Part shown: positions 20,914 to 29,856 of the stretch, piece by piece | Position numbering within the stretch: position 1 is the first letter of the stretch | Layout of the letters: each line of letters opens with the position of its first letter | Notes under the pieces: model-generated | What the model saw: only the letters and a program-made list of their open reading frames with translations | Databases searched by the model: none | What the model was told of the DNA's origin: nothing | Source: Alcanivorax sp. | GTDB taxonomy: Bacteria > Pseudomonadota > Gammaproteobacteria > Pseudomonadales > Alcanivoracaceae | Length of the DNA stretch: 64,000 bases | NCBI GenBank assembly: GCA_022565695.1 | Contig: JAIUME010000009.1 | Coordinates: 62,001 to 126,000 of the forward strand | Direction of reading: 5' to 3' | Made by a program: the position numbers and the translations under genes

Positions 20914-22263
20914 ATGCGCAACTCAGCTATGCGCAATCTACGCATTCTACTAACGCTGTGTCTGACGCTGCTCGGCAGCCAGGCGGTGGCAGACAGCTAT
21001 GTCTTTGTCACCAACAGCACGCCGGACACCGTGACCGTGTCCGTACACCACCACGGCACCGCTACCCTGACCCAGGGCAGCCAGTGGGAACAGGAGGCCA
21101 CCAGCATCGGCCCCTACGAGACCAAACGGGTGCTGCGCTACAACCGTTTCTGGGGCGTGACCCGGAACCGGGTCTTCAACTTCGATACCACTGTGTCCTC
21201 CGGCACCTCGTCGGTCGTGCTCAAGCAGACCATGGTGGGCACCTGGACCGGCAGCAATATCCAGCACGGCGCCAGTGGGCCGGGCTTCTCCTCGCCCTGG
21301 TTCAGCGACCGCAATGTGCATACCTATCAGCACGCTTACGCCACGCGCCCGTCCAGCACGGCGTTCAAGGCCGAGTTCACCGGCGGTTACGATGATTTCT
21401 ACTATGTGATCACCAACGACACACCCGTGGAGCCGCTCTCCGGCGAGGACGCATTGAAGGTGTTGAGTTACAACATCTACGCCCTGCCCCTGGTGGCCAG
21501 CAAAATCGGTGACCGGCTGGCGGAGCTGCCGAATCACCTGAGCGGCTATGACGTGATCCTGTTCCAGGAGGCGTTCTCGTCCACCCGCGACAGCATGCTG
21601 CTGGCCCTGGCCGCCGAGTACCCCTATCAGACCCATGTGCCGAAGATTCCCTATAGCGGCATCAATGTATTCGACAGTGGCGTGCTGATCATCAGCCGTT
21701 ACCCCATCGTCAAGACGGACGATTTCATCTTCCCGGATTGCAGCGGTACCGACTGTTTTGCGGACAAAGGCGTGATCTATGCGGAGATCATCAAGGACGG
21801 CAAGGCCTACCACCTGACCTCCACGCATACGGCCTCGTTTGATACCGAAGCGGCGCGTGCCCTGCGGCAGCAGCAGTTCCAGCAGATTCGTGCGCTGGTG
21901 GACAGCCAGAATATCCCCGCCTTCGATGCGGTACTCATGGGTGGCGACTTCAATGTGAACAAGCTGATCTGGCCGCAGGATTATGCCGACATGCTGACCA
22001 ATCTGGATGCCACTGACCCACTCAGCACCGGCTACACCGAGGCGACTTTCGATCCGCGCATCAACACCCTGGCCACGGCCGCTGGCTCTGGCGGTGATAC
22101 CGTCGAGTATCTGGATTATGTGGTGTATTCCAACACCCACCGCCAGCCGGTCCAGTCACGCAATGATGTGCGCATCAAACGTGCCGCCACGACGCCGCTG
22201 TTCAAGGTCTGGGATCTGTCCGATCACTTCCCGGTGATGGGCGAGTTCCAATTCGCGCCGTAA
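20914..22263 (+). CDS. Secreted sphingomyelinase C-like phosphodiesterase
   Basis: 449 residues with a signal peptide (residues 1-26, cleaved near AVA-DSY). Residues about 27-160 are a beta-rich accessory domain. From about 180 the endonuclease/exonuclease/phosphatase fold of neutral sphingomyelinases appears: LSYNIYALP (metal-binding Asn), ILFQEAF (metal-binding Glu), the STHT region, MGGDFNVNKL, and a terminal LSDHFPVMGE with the general-base His. It would hydrolyse sphingomyelin or related phospholipids outside the cell. The next gene, 4 bp downstream, encodes a foldase-like protein. Confidence 0.9.
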   Translation: MRNSAMRNLRILLTLCLTLLGSQAVADSYVFVTNSTPDTVTVSVHHHGTATLTQGSQWEQEATSIGPYETKRVLRYNRFWGVTRNRVFNFDTTVSSGTSSVVLKQTMVGTWTGSNIQHGASGPGFSSPWFSDRNVHTYQHAYATRPSSTAFKAEFTGGYDDFYYVITNDTPVEPLSGEDALKVLSYNIYALPLVASKIGDRLAELPNHLSGYDVILFQEAFSSTRDSMLLALAAEYPYQTHVPKIPYSGINVFDSGVLIISRYPIVKTDDFIFPDCSGTDCFADKGVIYAEIIKDGKAYHLTSTHTASFDTEAARALRQQQFQQIRALVDSQNIPAFDAVLMGGDFNVNKLIWPQDYADMLTNLDATDPLSTGYTEATFDPRINTLATAAGSGGDTVEYLDYVVYSNTHRQPVQSRNDVRIKRAATTPLFKVWDLSDHFPVMGEFQFAP

Positions 22264-22267
22264 CTGT

Positions 22268-23248
22268 ATGAGACGCTACTCGACACTACTGATCACGGCG
22301 GCCCTGGCCGCCGTGATCTTTGCGGTCTCCCCTGCTGGCAACGATGTCCGGCAGTTATCGTCTGCGCCGCCGGCATCCTCAGTCGCTGCTGGGGCTGGGG
22401 CTGCGCCAGCATCGGCCGATTCACCAGCCGGGCAGATATCGGAAAGCTCAGCGGGACAGGCAGCACGTCAGGCCGCACGCATGGAAGCCATGCAGTCATT
22501 GCTACACGACGCGCAACAACAGCCGGGCAATCTCGCCTACACCCTGCAGCAATTGCGCCAGCAGTGCGTGCCGGAGGACGACTGTGATGCACTGATCCGC
22601 ATGGCGCTGGCCGGTTATGCGGATGCCGATTTTGCGGCGCTGGTGGAACAGGCGATGGCACGGCTGCCGTTGTATGAAAGCGCTATGCAGGAATTGGTTA
22701 TGTCCATGAGTCAGCCGCCGCGCGAACGCTATGACGCCATTCATGCCCTGCGGGAACAGACCCTCGGCCGGGACGTCACGGAAGCGCTGTTCGGCCAGGA
22801 GGCTGCGTGGGCGGAGTATCAGTTTCGCTACGGGGAGCTGATGGAAGCCGCCGCCGCGTTATCGGCCACCGACCGCCTCTCCGCATTGAATGCGCTGCGC
22901 GATGCCAGTTTCGGTGACTACACCGACGCACTGCATCAGGTGGAAGGGATTGATGGCCGCTATCAACGGGAGCTGGCATTACTGTTGGCGGGTGTCGAGG
23001 ATGCCTCGATGCGCGCGCAGATCATCCGCGATCTGCGGCATCGCCATTATCCCCCTGAGGTGATTGCACAGCTGGAACAACGCGACCACCAGCAGCAACA
23101 GAACGAGCAGCGCGTGCTGGACTATCAGCAGGCTGTGTCGGCCTTGCAGCAGGATATGGACGCCGTGCGGAGCACGCTGTCGGATCAGGCATGGCAACAG
23201 CAATATGAGCAGGCGCTGAGGCAGCTGCGGGCGCAGTATTTTCCCTGA
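22268..23248 (+). CDS. Lipase chaperone (LifO/Lif)-like membrane-anchored foldase
   Basis: 326 residues. A single N-terminal hydrophobic anchor (about residues 6-22) and an Ala/Ser/Pro-rich linker precede an all-helical region rich in Gln and Glu. LREQTLGRDVTEALFGQEAAWAEYQ near residue 160 resembles the second mini-domain of lipase-specific foldases, and helical repeats follow. The canonical RxxFDY motif of lipase foldases is not apparent, so assignment is moderate. It starts 4 bp after the sphingomyelinase stop, suggesting it folds that enzyme rather than an alpha/beta-hydrolase lipase (inference). Confidence 0.65.
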   Translation: MRRYSTLLITAALAAVIFAVSPAGNDVRQLSSAPPASSVAAGAGAAPASADSPAGQISESSAGQAARQAARMEAMQSLLHDAQQQPGNLAYTLQQLRQQCVPEDDCDALIRMALAGYADADFAALVEQAMARLPLYESAMQELVMSMSQPPRERYDAIHALREQTLGRDVTEALFGQEAAWAEYQFRYGELMEAAAALSATDRLSALNALRDASFGDYTDALHQVEGIDGRYQRELALLLAGVEDASMRAQIIRDLRHRHYPPEVIAQLEQRDHQQQQNEQRVLDYQQAVSALQQDMDAVRSTLSDQAWQQQYEQALRQLRAQYFP

Positions 23249-23266
23249 GCCCGCCGCTGCGCTGCC

Positions 23267-24184
23267 TCAGTGAGTGAGGCGTTTCAGAAACGCCAGCTGC
23301 TTGCTGATGACACTACTGAACACCGGCTCGAAGTAAGGTTCGAAGTGATTGGCGTCGACGGTATCCAGCGTCAGATGCGGGTTGTCTATGCGGCGGATGG
23401 TCTCCGCCACGAAGGGCGCCACGGTATCGCCGGTGGCCCCCAGCAACAAGGTGGGAATGCGGATATCCCGCAGGCGTCTGACAGGGCGATAAGGCCCCAT
23501 TGTCATGAATGAACGCGCGGCCACCCGGTTGTCATAGACCCGCCCGGCGCTTTGCTCGCCCAGGGTCAGCGCCTTGCCCGCATCATCGCGATCCATACTG
23601 CAAAACGTGCCCGGCTCGCCGACCACGGGGATGTAAACGGGCCGACCCGGCTTGATCAGATCGATCAGACAGTAGAGCCCGAACCTCAGCAGCCGTGCCA
23701 GCGGCACCGCCCGTACCGCCGCCAGTCCGTCGAGCATCGGCACCTGGGCAATGGCACCCAGCAGCTCCGGGTGCTCCGCCGCCAGCTCCACCGCGTGGCC
23801 ACCACCGAAAGAGGTGCCCCATACCACGATCCGGTTCCTGTCGACGCCCGGCCGGGATTTCAGAAAGGCCAGCGCGGCATCCGCCTGCCTGACCCGTGCA
23901 CGGGCCGAGATGGTATGCCGGGGCAGCCCGGCGCTGTCGCCCCAACCGAGGTAATCAAAGGCCATCACCGCGAACCCTGCCCGAGTGAATTCCTCGTAGA
24001 ACGGCACCGTCAACGTATCCTGGGTGCCACCCCAGCCATGGACCATCAGGATCGCGGGCAGCATGGCATCGCCTGCGTCAGCAGGCCGGTACAGCGTGGC
24101 GGCACACCAGGTCCCCTGATAGTAGAAGCCGGTACGCTCGCTGTGGCAGGTCAGATCCGCGGGGCCGTATCTCAATGATTCCAT
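23267..24184 (-). CDS. Alpha/beta hydrolase (dienelactone hydrolase/peptidase-like)
   Basis: 305 residues. The oxyanion region is VHGWGGTQDT, the nucleophile elbow GTSFGGG (Ser near residue 122), the acid residue in LLGATGDTVAP, and the His in DTVDANHFEPY. This is a complete catalytic triad. The substrate is unknown; xenobiotic ester or thioester hydrolysis is plausible. It is divergent from a TetR gene, and twin palindromic operators lie between them, so it is probably repressed by that regulator. Confidence 0.88.
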   Translation of the reverse strand: MESLRYGPADLTCHSERTGFYYQGTWCAATLYRPADAGDAMLPAILMVHGWGGTQDTLTVPFYEEFTRAGFAVMAFDYLGWGDSAGLPRHTISARARVRQADAALAFLKSRPGVDRNRIVVWGTSFGGGHAVELAAEHPELLGAIAQVPMLDGLAAVRAVPLARLLRFGLYCLIDLIKPGRPVYIPVVGEPGTFCSMDRDDAGKALTLGEQSAGRVYDNRVAARSFMTMGPYRPVRRLRDIRIPTLLLGATGDTVAPFVAETIRRIDNPHLTLDTVDANHFEPYFEPVFSSVISKQLAFLKRLTH

Positions 24185-24209
24185 GTGCCATGTCTCCAGA
24201 CCGGGTTGT

Positions 24210-24273
24210 CTTGTATGAGATGTCTTGTATGCTATTCAAGGCGCGAGATTATCATTCTTGAATGCCATACAAG
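24210..24273. promoter_or_regulatory. Twin palindromic operators between hydrolase and TetR genes
   Basis: CTTGTATGCTATTCAAG (24224-24240) and CTTGAATGCCATACAAG (24257-24273) are near-perfect 17-bp palindromes of the form CTTGwATGnyATwCAAG, 33 bp centre to centre (about three helical turns). A further half-site CTTGTATG starts at 24210. They cover the divergent promoters and are the likely TetR-family binding sites. Confidence 0.75.
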
Positions 24274-24303
24274 ATGACCCTGATCACCCCGGGAGCTGGC
24301 GCT

Positions 24304-24849
24304 ATGGCCAAGAACAAGCGGAATGTGGATGCAAAGCTGAAAAAGGCCGCGCTGGAAGAAACCGCCGCGCGCCTGTTTATGGCGCAGGGCTTCGACGCGA
24401 CCTCCATGCAGCAGATCGCCCGCGAACTGGATGTCGCCCCCAATACGCTCTACTGGTACTACCCGAGCAAGGATGAACTGCTGGTCGGCGTCCTCGACCG
24501 TTTGCTGTCGCAGACGCTGCAACGCCTGCCGGCGATGGGGGGCTTGCCGTTGAAAGCGCAGATGGCCTGGATACTGGACGAACTCGAACAGAGCCGCGAG
24601 ATGGTCGCCACCGTGCATGGCCGTCTGGATCAGTCACCGGTCATTCGTGCCTGGCATGACCAGTTCCACCAGTTCGTGGAAGGCGCTGTGATCTGCGCCC
24701 TGAACAGCGCCGGCGTCGAGGCATCACGCAGCGCCACACTGGCGACGGTGGCGACCTTTCTGGTGGAGGGGCTGCTGGCGCACCCGCACAGCGCACATCA
24801 GCGTAACGATATTCTGGAATGGTTTGCGGCCAGTGCCGGCGGTCAATAG
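24304..24849 (+). CDS. TetR-family transcriptional repressor
   Basis: 181 residues. The N-terminal helix-turn-helix runs AALEETAARLFMAQGFDATSMQQIARELDVAPNTLYWYYPSKDELL, the standard TetR signature. The C-terminal ligand domain is unassigned. The start at 24304 has GGGAG upstream; an in-frame ATG at 24262 falls inside operator 2 and is therefore unlikely. It is divergent from the alpha/beta hydrolase and probably represses it and itself. Confidence 0.92.
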   Translation: MAKNKRNVDAKLKKAALEETAARLFMAQGFDATSMQQIARELDVAPNTLYWYYPSKDELLVGVLDRLLSQTLQRLPAMGGLPLKAQMAWILDELEQSREMVATVHGRLDQSPVIRAWHDQFHQFVEGAVICALNSAGVEASRSATLATVATFLVEGLLAHPHSAHQRNDILEWFAASAGGQ

Positions 24850-24912
24850 CCGCTGGAAATTTTTTTCCCGAGTCGGAGGGTGTATTGTGAACGGGAAAAC
24901 CGGAGGGCCACC

Positions 24913-25416
24913 ATGATGATCGAGCCAATCTATATCGCAAAAGCCATTGCCGTCGGCGCCGGGGCGACGCTGGTCATGGACCTGTGGGCCGTCTTCCTGA
25001 AGCGCGTGTTCAGCATACCGTCTCTCAACTACTGCCTTGTCGGTCGCTGGATGGGCCACATGCCCGATGGTGTCTTTCGACACACCAACATTGCGACAGC
25101 GCAACAGAAGCGGGGTGAGTGCACCGTCGGCTGGGTTGCGCACTATGGGATCGGCATTGTCTACGCTCTGGCGCTTGTGCTCATTGTCTCCCCTCTCTGG
25201 TTGCATCAACCCACGGTTCTGCCGGCGCTGCTGATTGGCCTCGTCACGGTCACGATTCCGTTTTTTCTCATGCAACCCGCATTCGGTATGGGCATCGCAG
25301 CCTCGAAGACGCCCAATCCCCTGCAGGCCAGACTACGCAGCCTGATGACCCACGCTGTTTTCGGGCTTGGCTTGTATGTGTCTGCGCTGGCATTAAGCGT
25401 TTTTTTCCAGGCGTGA
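24913..25416 (+). CDS. DUF2938 membrane protein
   Basis: 167 residues with four predicted membrane segments. Conserved DUF2938 features: VMDLWAVFLKR, NYCLVGRWMGHMPDG, GWVAHYGIGIVYAL and a C-terminal membrane segment after TPNPLQARLRSLMTHAVFG. Function of the family is unknown. It has a strong ribosome site (CGGAGGGCCACC). It follows the TetR gene by 63 bp and might share its transcript. Confidence 0.85.
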   Translation: MMIEPIYIAKAIAVGAGATLVMDLWAVFLKRVFSIPSLNYCLVGRWMGHMPDGVFRHTNIATAQQKRGECTVGWVAHYGIGIVYALALVLIVSPLWLHQPTVLPALLIGLVTVTIPFFLMQPAFGMGIAASKTPNPLQARLRSLMTHAVFGLGLYVSALALSVFFQA

Positions 25417-25434
25417 CTCTGGCCATGCGCTAAT

Positions 25435-26280
25435 TCAACTGTGCCGGTCCGCAGAAAACGTTACGTCTTTCTGCTCCTCCAACACACGAAGTCGCTCGGT
25501 TAATGCCTGGCGGATGGATGTATAGGTGGTGCTCCCCAAGGCCAGGCGCGAAGGTGGCGTCTCCGCATCCGCCGCCGCGATCATGGCATCGACTGTCCTG
25601 ACAACGTCACTTTTGATGGTAAAGGTGCCGGACGAAAAGTCGCCGGACGTAAACACCCGCCGGACATCGCCGACAGGCGTGTCTTCATAGCAGGCCAGGG
25701 GCTGGGCATGATCAAGGCCAACGGCGAAGTTGGTTTCCGTCGGGCCGGGCTCAATGATCAGGCAATCAATCCCGAATGGCGCAACCTCTTTGGCGACGGA
25801 CTCGATAAAACCCTCGATGCCCCACTTCGTTGCGTGATAGAGGCTGAAGCCCGGGTAGGCGATCTGTCCACCCTCCGACGATATCTGGACAAGGCGGCCC
25901 CCGTTTTGCGCCCGCAAATAAGGAAGCACCGCACGAATGAGCTGAATGGACCCGGTGAGGTTCGTGGCGATCTGACGCTCGATCTGCGCGTCGCTGACTT
26001 CTTCCGCCGCGCCAAAGAGGCCATAGCCCGCATTGCTTACAATGACATCAATGTGACCGAGATCATGAAAGGCGGCATCGACCACCTCATGCACCTGCTC
26101 TGTCCGGGTGACATCAAGCAGGCCAACCCAGAGACGGTCGCCGTATTGCGCCTTCAGCTCATCAAGGCTGCCCTTCTTACGCAGGGTTGCGGCAACGGTG
26201 TCTCCACGCGCCAGAAGCTTCTCGGTCAGCAGCCGACCCAACCCCGATGAGGTGCCTGTAATAAACCATGTCTTTGTCAC
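25435..26280 (-). CDS. Short-chain dehydrogenase/reductase
   Basis: 281 residues, classical SDR. Cofactor motif TGTSSGLG near residue 10, NAG in VSNAGYGLFG, and the catalytic Ser-Tyr-Lys set as ISSEGG then YHATKWG. The PGPTETNF motif follows. The start is a GTG at 26280 because AAGGAGGCCAAAG precedes it; an ATG 30 bp upstream would remove that site from its proper position. It is divergent from a LysR gene, its probable regulator. Substrate unknown. Confidence 0.9.
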   Translation of the reverse strand: MTKTWFITGTSSGLGRLLTEKLLARGDTVAATLRKKGSLDELKAQYGDRLWVGLLDVTRTEQVHEVVDAAFHDLGHIDVIVSNAGYGLFGAAEEVSDAQIERQIATNLTGSIQLIRAVLPYLRAQNGGRLVQISSEGGQIAYPGFSLYHATKWGIEGFIESVAKEVAPFGIDCLIIEPGPTETNFAVGLDHAQPLACYEDTPVGDVRRVFTSGDFSSGTFTIKSDVVRTVDAMIAAADAETPPSRLALGSTTYTSIRQALTERLRVLEEQKDVTFSADRHS

Positions 26281-26386
26281 CTTTGGCCTCCTTCTTGAAT
26301 AGTGTTTCAACGAAGGAGGTCATTGTGAGCGAGCCAGACCTATGCAACTATCCGTTTAATATTGAATGGGTAGATGCAAAATTCAC

Positions 26387-27313
26387 ATGAATAAGAAGCC
26401 GGATCTGAATGTGCTGACTGCCTTTGCCGCCATTGCTGCCCAGGGCAGTTTTCGCAAGGCCGCAGATGAGTTGGGCATGCCACCGTCCACGCTGAGCCAC
26501 ATGATGCGCACACTGGAATCTCAACTGAGCGTACGGCTATTTAACCGAACCACCAGAAGCGTTGCCTTGACTGACATCGGCGCCAGATTATTGAGTCGTA
26601 TCCGTCCTCTTTTGCGGGACTTTGATGCCGCATTCGAAGAAATTGAAATACAGCAAAACCGGCTGAGCGGTATTGTCCGGATCAATGCCAACGAACCCGC
26701 AGCACGCATGTTATTGCACCATGTGATGCCGGTTTTTCGAGAACGGTTTCCCGATATTGAGATCGATCTTGTTACCGAAGGCCGACTGGTGGATATCGTG
26801 GCGGAGGGCTTTGATGCAGGCATCCGCTTGGGCGAAGCCGTGCCTCAGGATATGATTGCCGTCCGGTTTGGCCCGCAGATCCGATTCCTGGCCGTCGCCT
26901 CGCCCGGTTATCTGGCGTCAAATCCGCCACCAAAAACCCCTGATGGCTTACACAAGCACACCTGCATCCGTCATCGCCTGCCAAGCGGGAAACTTTATCG
27001 CTGGGAATTCGAAAAAGACGGTGAGGAAGTGGCGGTTGAAGTACCTGGCGCCATCACCCTCGACCATTTGAACCTTATGGCCGAGGCCGCATCGGCCGGA
27101 ATGGGCATCGCCTATCTTCCTGACCTGGTGACAGGGCCTTATTTACAACAAGGCAAACTGGTGCCTGTGTTGTCGGATTGGTGCCCCCGGGGGCCCGGAC
27201 TTTGCATCTACTACCCCGGCCACCGGCATGTGCCGGCGCCATTGCGCGCATTTCTGGATGTGCTCAAGGACGTTGACGTCTCCATCCCCCGCCAGACCCC
27301 GGTTCTCATGTAA
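26387..27313 (+). CDS. LysR-family transcriptional regulator
   Basis: 308 residues. The helix-turn-helix FRKAADELGMPPSTLSHMMRTLESQLSVRLFNRTTRSVALT is typical of the family, followed by an effector-binding domain (FDAGIRLGE, LAVASPGYL, GMGIAYLPD). It is divergent from the SDR gene with about a 106-bp intergenic region. The start at 26387 (MNKKPD) is favoured over an upstream in-frame ATG at 26366. Confidence 0.92.
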   Translation: MNKKPDLNVLTAFAAIAAQGSFRKAADELGMPPSTLSHMMRTLESQLSVRLFNRTTRSVALTDIGARLLSRIRPLLRDFDAAFEEIEIQQNRLSGIVRINANEPAARMLLHHVMPVFRERFPDIEIDLVTEGRLVDIVAEGFDAGIRLGEAVPQDMIAVRFGPQIRFLAVASPGYLASNPPPKTPDGLHKHTCIRHRLPSGKLYRWEFEKDGEEVAVEVPGAITLDHLNLMAEAASAGMGIAYLPDLVTGPYLQQGKLVPVLSDWCPRGPGLCIYYPGHRHVPAPLRAFLDVLKDVDVSIPRQTPVLM

Positions 27314-27501
27314 TCTCGGGGCACCCGTCAGGGTCATCTTCTCCAATCAGAGCCAGTTCTCCGTTCGCAATCCACCAACCCGTTCGAACTCTCACAGGTT
27401 ATTGGTCACCTATATCAGGCCTTCGCTGTGAGCATGGGCAGCGAGGTTCCAACAGCACCGACCATGTGCTAACGTTTGTACTGACAACCTGGGAGTCAAC
27501 C

Positions 27502-27780
27502 ATGGATACCCGAATCCAGTTTCGCATTGACGAAGAAACCAAGCGTCTCGCCCAGATGATGGCCGAGAGCCAGGGGCGTACCCTGAGCGACGCCTGCAGG
27601 GAGCTGGCCGAGCAACTCGCGGAACAACAACGCCAGGCGACCGCCCATAACGCCTGGCTTACTGAACAGGTCAATCAGGCTTTTGCAAAGCGCGATACCG
27701 GCAAGGCGGTCTTCGTGACGCATGAAGAAGCCAGCAAGCGCATGGACGAACGCAAAGCCAGAATACGCAACGGTGGGTAA
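27502..27780 (+). CDS. RelB/DinJ-type antitoxin of a type II TA pair
   Basis: 92 residues. The N-terminus MDTRIQFRIDEETKRLAQMMAESQGRTLSDACREL is a ribbon-helix-helix DNA-binding fold. The charged C-terminal part would wrap the toxin. The ribosome site GGGAG lies 7 bp before ATG at 27502. The toxin gene starts 3 bp after the stop. It likely represses its own operon. Confidence 0.85.
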   Translation: MDTRIQFRIDEETKRLAQMMAESQGRTLSDACRELAEQLAEQQRQATAHNAWLTEQVNQAFAKRDTGKAVFVTHEEASKRMDERKARIRNGG

Positions 27781-27783
27781 TGC

Positions 27784-28059
27784 ATGATCTACTGGGAAGA
27801 GGAAGCCCTGAACGACCGCGAAAGGATCTTCGCATTTCTCCACCAACACAATCCGTTGGTCGCCGATCAAACCGACAGGGTTATCGTGGAAAAAGTGGAG
27901 AACTTGCTCGACCAGCCATTGATCGGCGTGCAACGCGCCGGCATTCCGGGCCGGTTACTGATCATCCCTGACGTTGCCATGATCGTCTCTTATTATGTCG
28001 AGGATCAGGCTGTCAGGGTGATGCGGGTACTTCATCAGAAACAGACGTTTCCTGACTGA
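27784..28059 (+). CDS. RelE/ParE-family toxin
   Basis: 91 residues with the RelE/ParE fold pattern: MIYWEEEALNDRERIFAFLHQHNP (two N-terminal helices), RAGIPGRLLIIPDVAMIVSYYV (central sheet) and a C-terminal VRVMRVLHQKQTFP strand. It lies immediately downstream of the antitoxin. Members inhibit translation or gyrase; which applies cannot be told here. Confidence 0.88.
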   Translation: MIYWEEEALNDRERIFAFLHQHNPLVADQTDRVIVEKVENLLDQPLIGVQRAGIPGRLLIIPDVAMIVSYYVEDQAVRVMRVLHQKQTFPD

Positions 28060-28083
28060 GGCTGTGGCATCCCGCGCCGCTAG

Positions 28084-28338
28084 TCCGCCGCTCCGGGCAG
28101 CGGCAAGACCTACCTGAAGAAACGCCTCGCGGCGCGGCAGCATGGCATTCGTTACCGCTGGGTGCTGTTCAAGGAGACCCCCCGGCAGCTTGAGTACCTG
28201 GGAAAACTCTTTTCGGCGCCTGACACACCCGACATCGTCGGCGCCTGTCATGCCCTCAGCGCACTGCCAAAGGTGTTCAATGATCCGGCGGCGTTGCGCG
28301 CACCGGGAAAGACCGTATTTATGAACGCACAGGCCTGA
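28084..28338 (+). pseudogene. Orphan P-loop-containing fragment (gene remnant)
   Basis: An 84-codon open stretch begins right after a stop codon (TAG 28081-28083) and has no start codon before its last few residues. It opens with AAPGSGKTYLKKRL, a Walker A-like motif, and continues with coding-like composition to TGA at 28338. I read this as the remnant of a larger ATPase gene, but family is unknown. The remaining sequence up to 28570 holds no convincing gene. The roughly 510-bp gap between the TA pair and hmp is therefore decayed coding DNA. Confidence 0.35.
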
Positions 28339-28570
28339 CCTGTCGGCCTCAGTGAATCCCGGGCATTCCCAAGAACCCCGGCAGCGACTTGATGCGCTTG
28401 ATCCAGGCCCGACGGGAATCCGAACGCGGCATCCTGCTGTCCGTGCAGTTCATGTTCCCACACGGCGATTTGACAGGAAAACTCCCCGTGAGTGCGTTGC
28501 ATTCACCTCAACGCGATAACCGCCTAAGAACAGGGATGTGAACCATGAAAGCGCCTTCTGCAAAGACCTC

Positions 28571-29824
28571 TCATAAAGACGAACGGGCGAAAGACGAATG
28601 GAATCCATCAAGGTCACCCGCCGGGCCAAAGAACTCCAGATTGATCGCCGTCGCGTCCACGCCCCGTGCCAGCAACAGTCGCCGGGCATGGGCCAGCATC
28701 GGCGTCGGACCACACAGGTAAAACTCGCTCTCGCGCTGGCCGATCAGTTGATCCAGCAGGCTGTCATCCAACAGGCCTTCGCTGTCATGATGGCTGCGCG
28801 CCCGATCCGTGTCCGTCGCCTCACTCAGGCGCACGTGGGTGGTCAGCTGTGGATAGTCCGCGCGCAGCGAGGTCAGCTCATCGGCAAAGGCGCGGACCGC
28901 GCCGTTGAGTGCGCACTGAATGAAGACGACTGCCCTGCCCGGCTGTTCTTGCAGGGCGGCATACAACATTGACAGCAACGGAGTGATGCCGACCCCGCCC
29001 GCGATAAACACCAGTGGCCGCATATCGGCTGGCGCAGGCTTCAGGAAGAACTCACCGCAGGGTGGCGCCAGCTCAATGACGTCACCCTCGCCCAGGCTGT
29101 CGTGCAGCCAGTTCGACACCACGCCGCCGGGGACACCCGCCGCCATGGCCTGCTCGCGCTTGACGCTGATGCGGTAGCGCTCGGCGCCCGGGCGGTTGGA
29201 CAGGCTGTAGTTTCTCATCACCGGTTCGCCGCCTGCCGGCCGCACACGCACAGTGATGTACTGGCCCGGCTGATGCGCAGCCAGGGGCTTGCCGTCCTCC
29301 GGTGCCAGATACAGTGAAACGATGCTGTCGCTGGCGCCTTCCCGCTGCGTCACGACAAAGCGCCGAAAGCCGGTCCAGCCGAAGGTGGTGTGCTGTTGCG
29401 CGTAAATCTCTGCTTCGCGGTGGATAAAGATGTCCGCCAGCACGCCGTAGGCGGCTGCCCAGGCCTCGATGATGGCGGGCGTCGCCGCATCGCCCAGCAC
29501 CTCCTTGATGGACGCCAGCAGGTTCTCGCCCACGATCGGATAGTGCGCCGCCTGGATGCCCAGGGAGGCATGCTTCTGGGCGATCAGCTCCACCGCTGCG
29601 GTCAGGGCTTCGGGGGTCTCGATATGCTGAGCATAAGCGCAGATGGCGGCGGCCAGCGCGCGCTGCTGGGTCCCGGCGTGCTGATGCGCGGGGTTGAAAA
29701 ACCGCTGCACCTCGGGGTTCTCTCTGAACATGCGCGTGTAGAAATGGCGTGTGAGAGTTTCGCCATGTTCCTGGAGGACCGGGACTGTCTGCTTGATGAC
29801 GTCGAGTTGGCTGGCTGTGAGCAT
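28571..29824 (-). CDS. hmp: Flavohemoprotein, nitric oxide dioxygenase
   Basis: 417 residues. The N-terminal globin domain (MLTASQLDVIKQTVPVLQEHGETLTRHFY) has the proximal-His segment AQKHASLGI. A ferredoxin-reductase FAD domain follows (MRNYSLSNRPG), then an NAD domain (FIAGGVGITPLLSML, FYLCGPTPML). It converts NO to nitrate with O2 and NAD(P)H in the cytoplasm. It is divergent from an nsrR-like gene with two palindromic operator candidates between, so NO-responsive derepression is expected. The C-terminus is slightly extended (DLDGFHSSFARSSL). Confidence 0.96.
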   Translation of the reverse strand: MLTASQLDVIKQTVPVLQEHGETLTRHFYTRMFRENPEVQRFFNPAHQHAGTQQRALAAAICAYAQHIETPEALTAAVELIAQKHASLGIQAAHYPIVGENLLASIKEVLGDAATPAIIEAWAAAYGVLADIFIHREAEIYAQQHTTFGWTGFRRFVVTQREGASDSIVSLYLAPEDGKPLAAHQPGQYITVRVRPAGGEPVMRNYSLSNRPGAERYRISVKREQAMAAGVPGGVVSNWLHDSLGEGDVIELAPPCGEFFLKPAPADMRPLVFIAGGVGITPLLSMLYAALQEQPGRAVVFIQCALNGAVRAFADELTSLRADYPQLTTHVRLSEATDTDRARSHHDSEGLLDDSLLDQLIGQRESEFYLCGPTPMLAHARRLLLARGVDATAINLEFFGPAGDLDGFHSSFARSSL

Positions 29825-29856
29825 GGAGGCTTCCTTGGGTCAGCGTGGCTTTAAAT

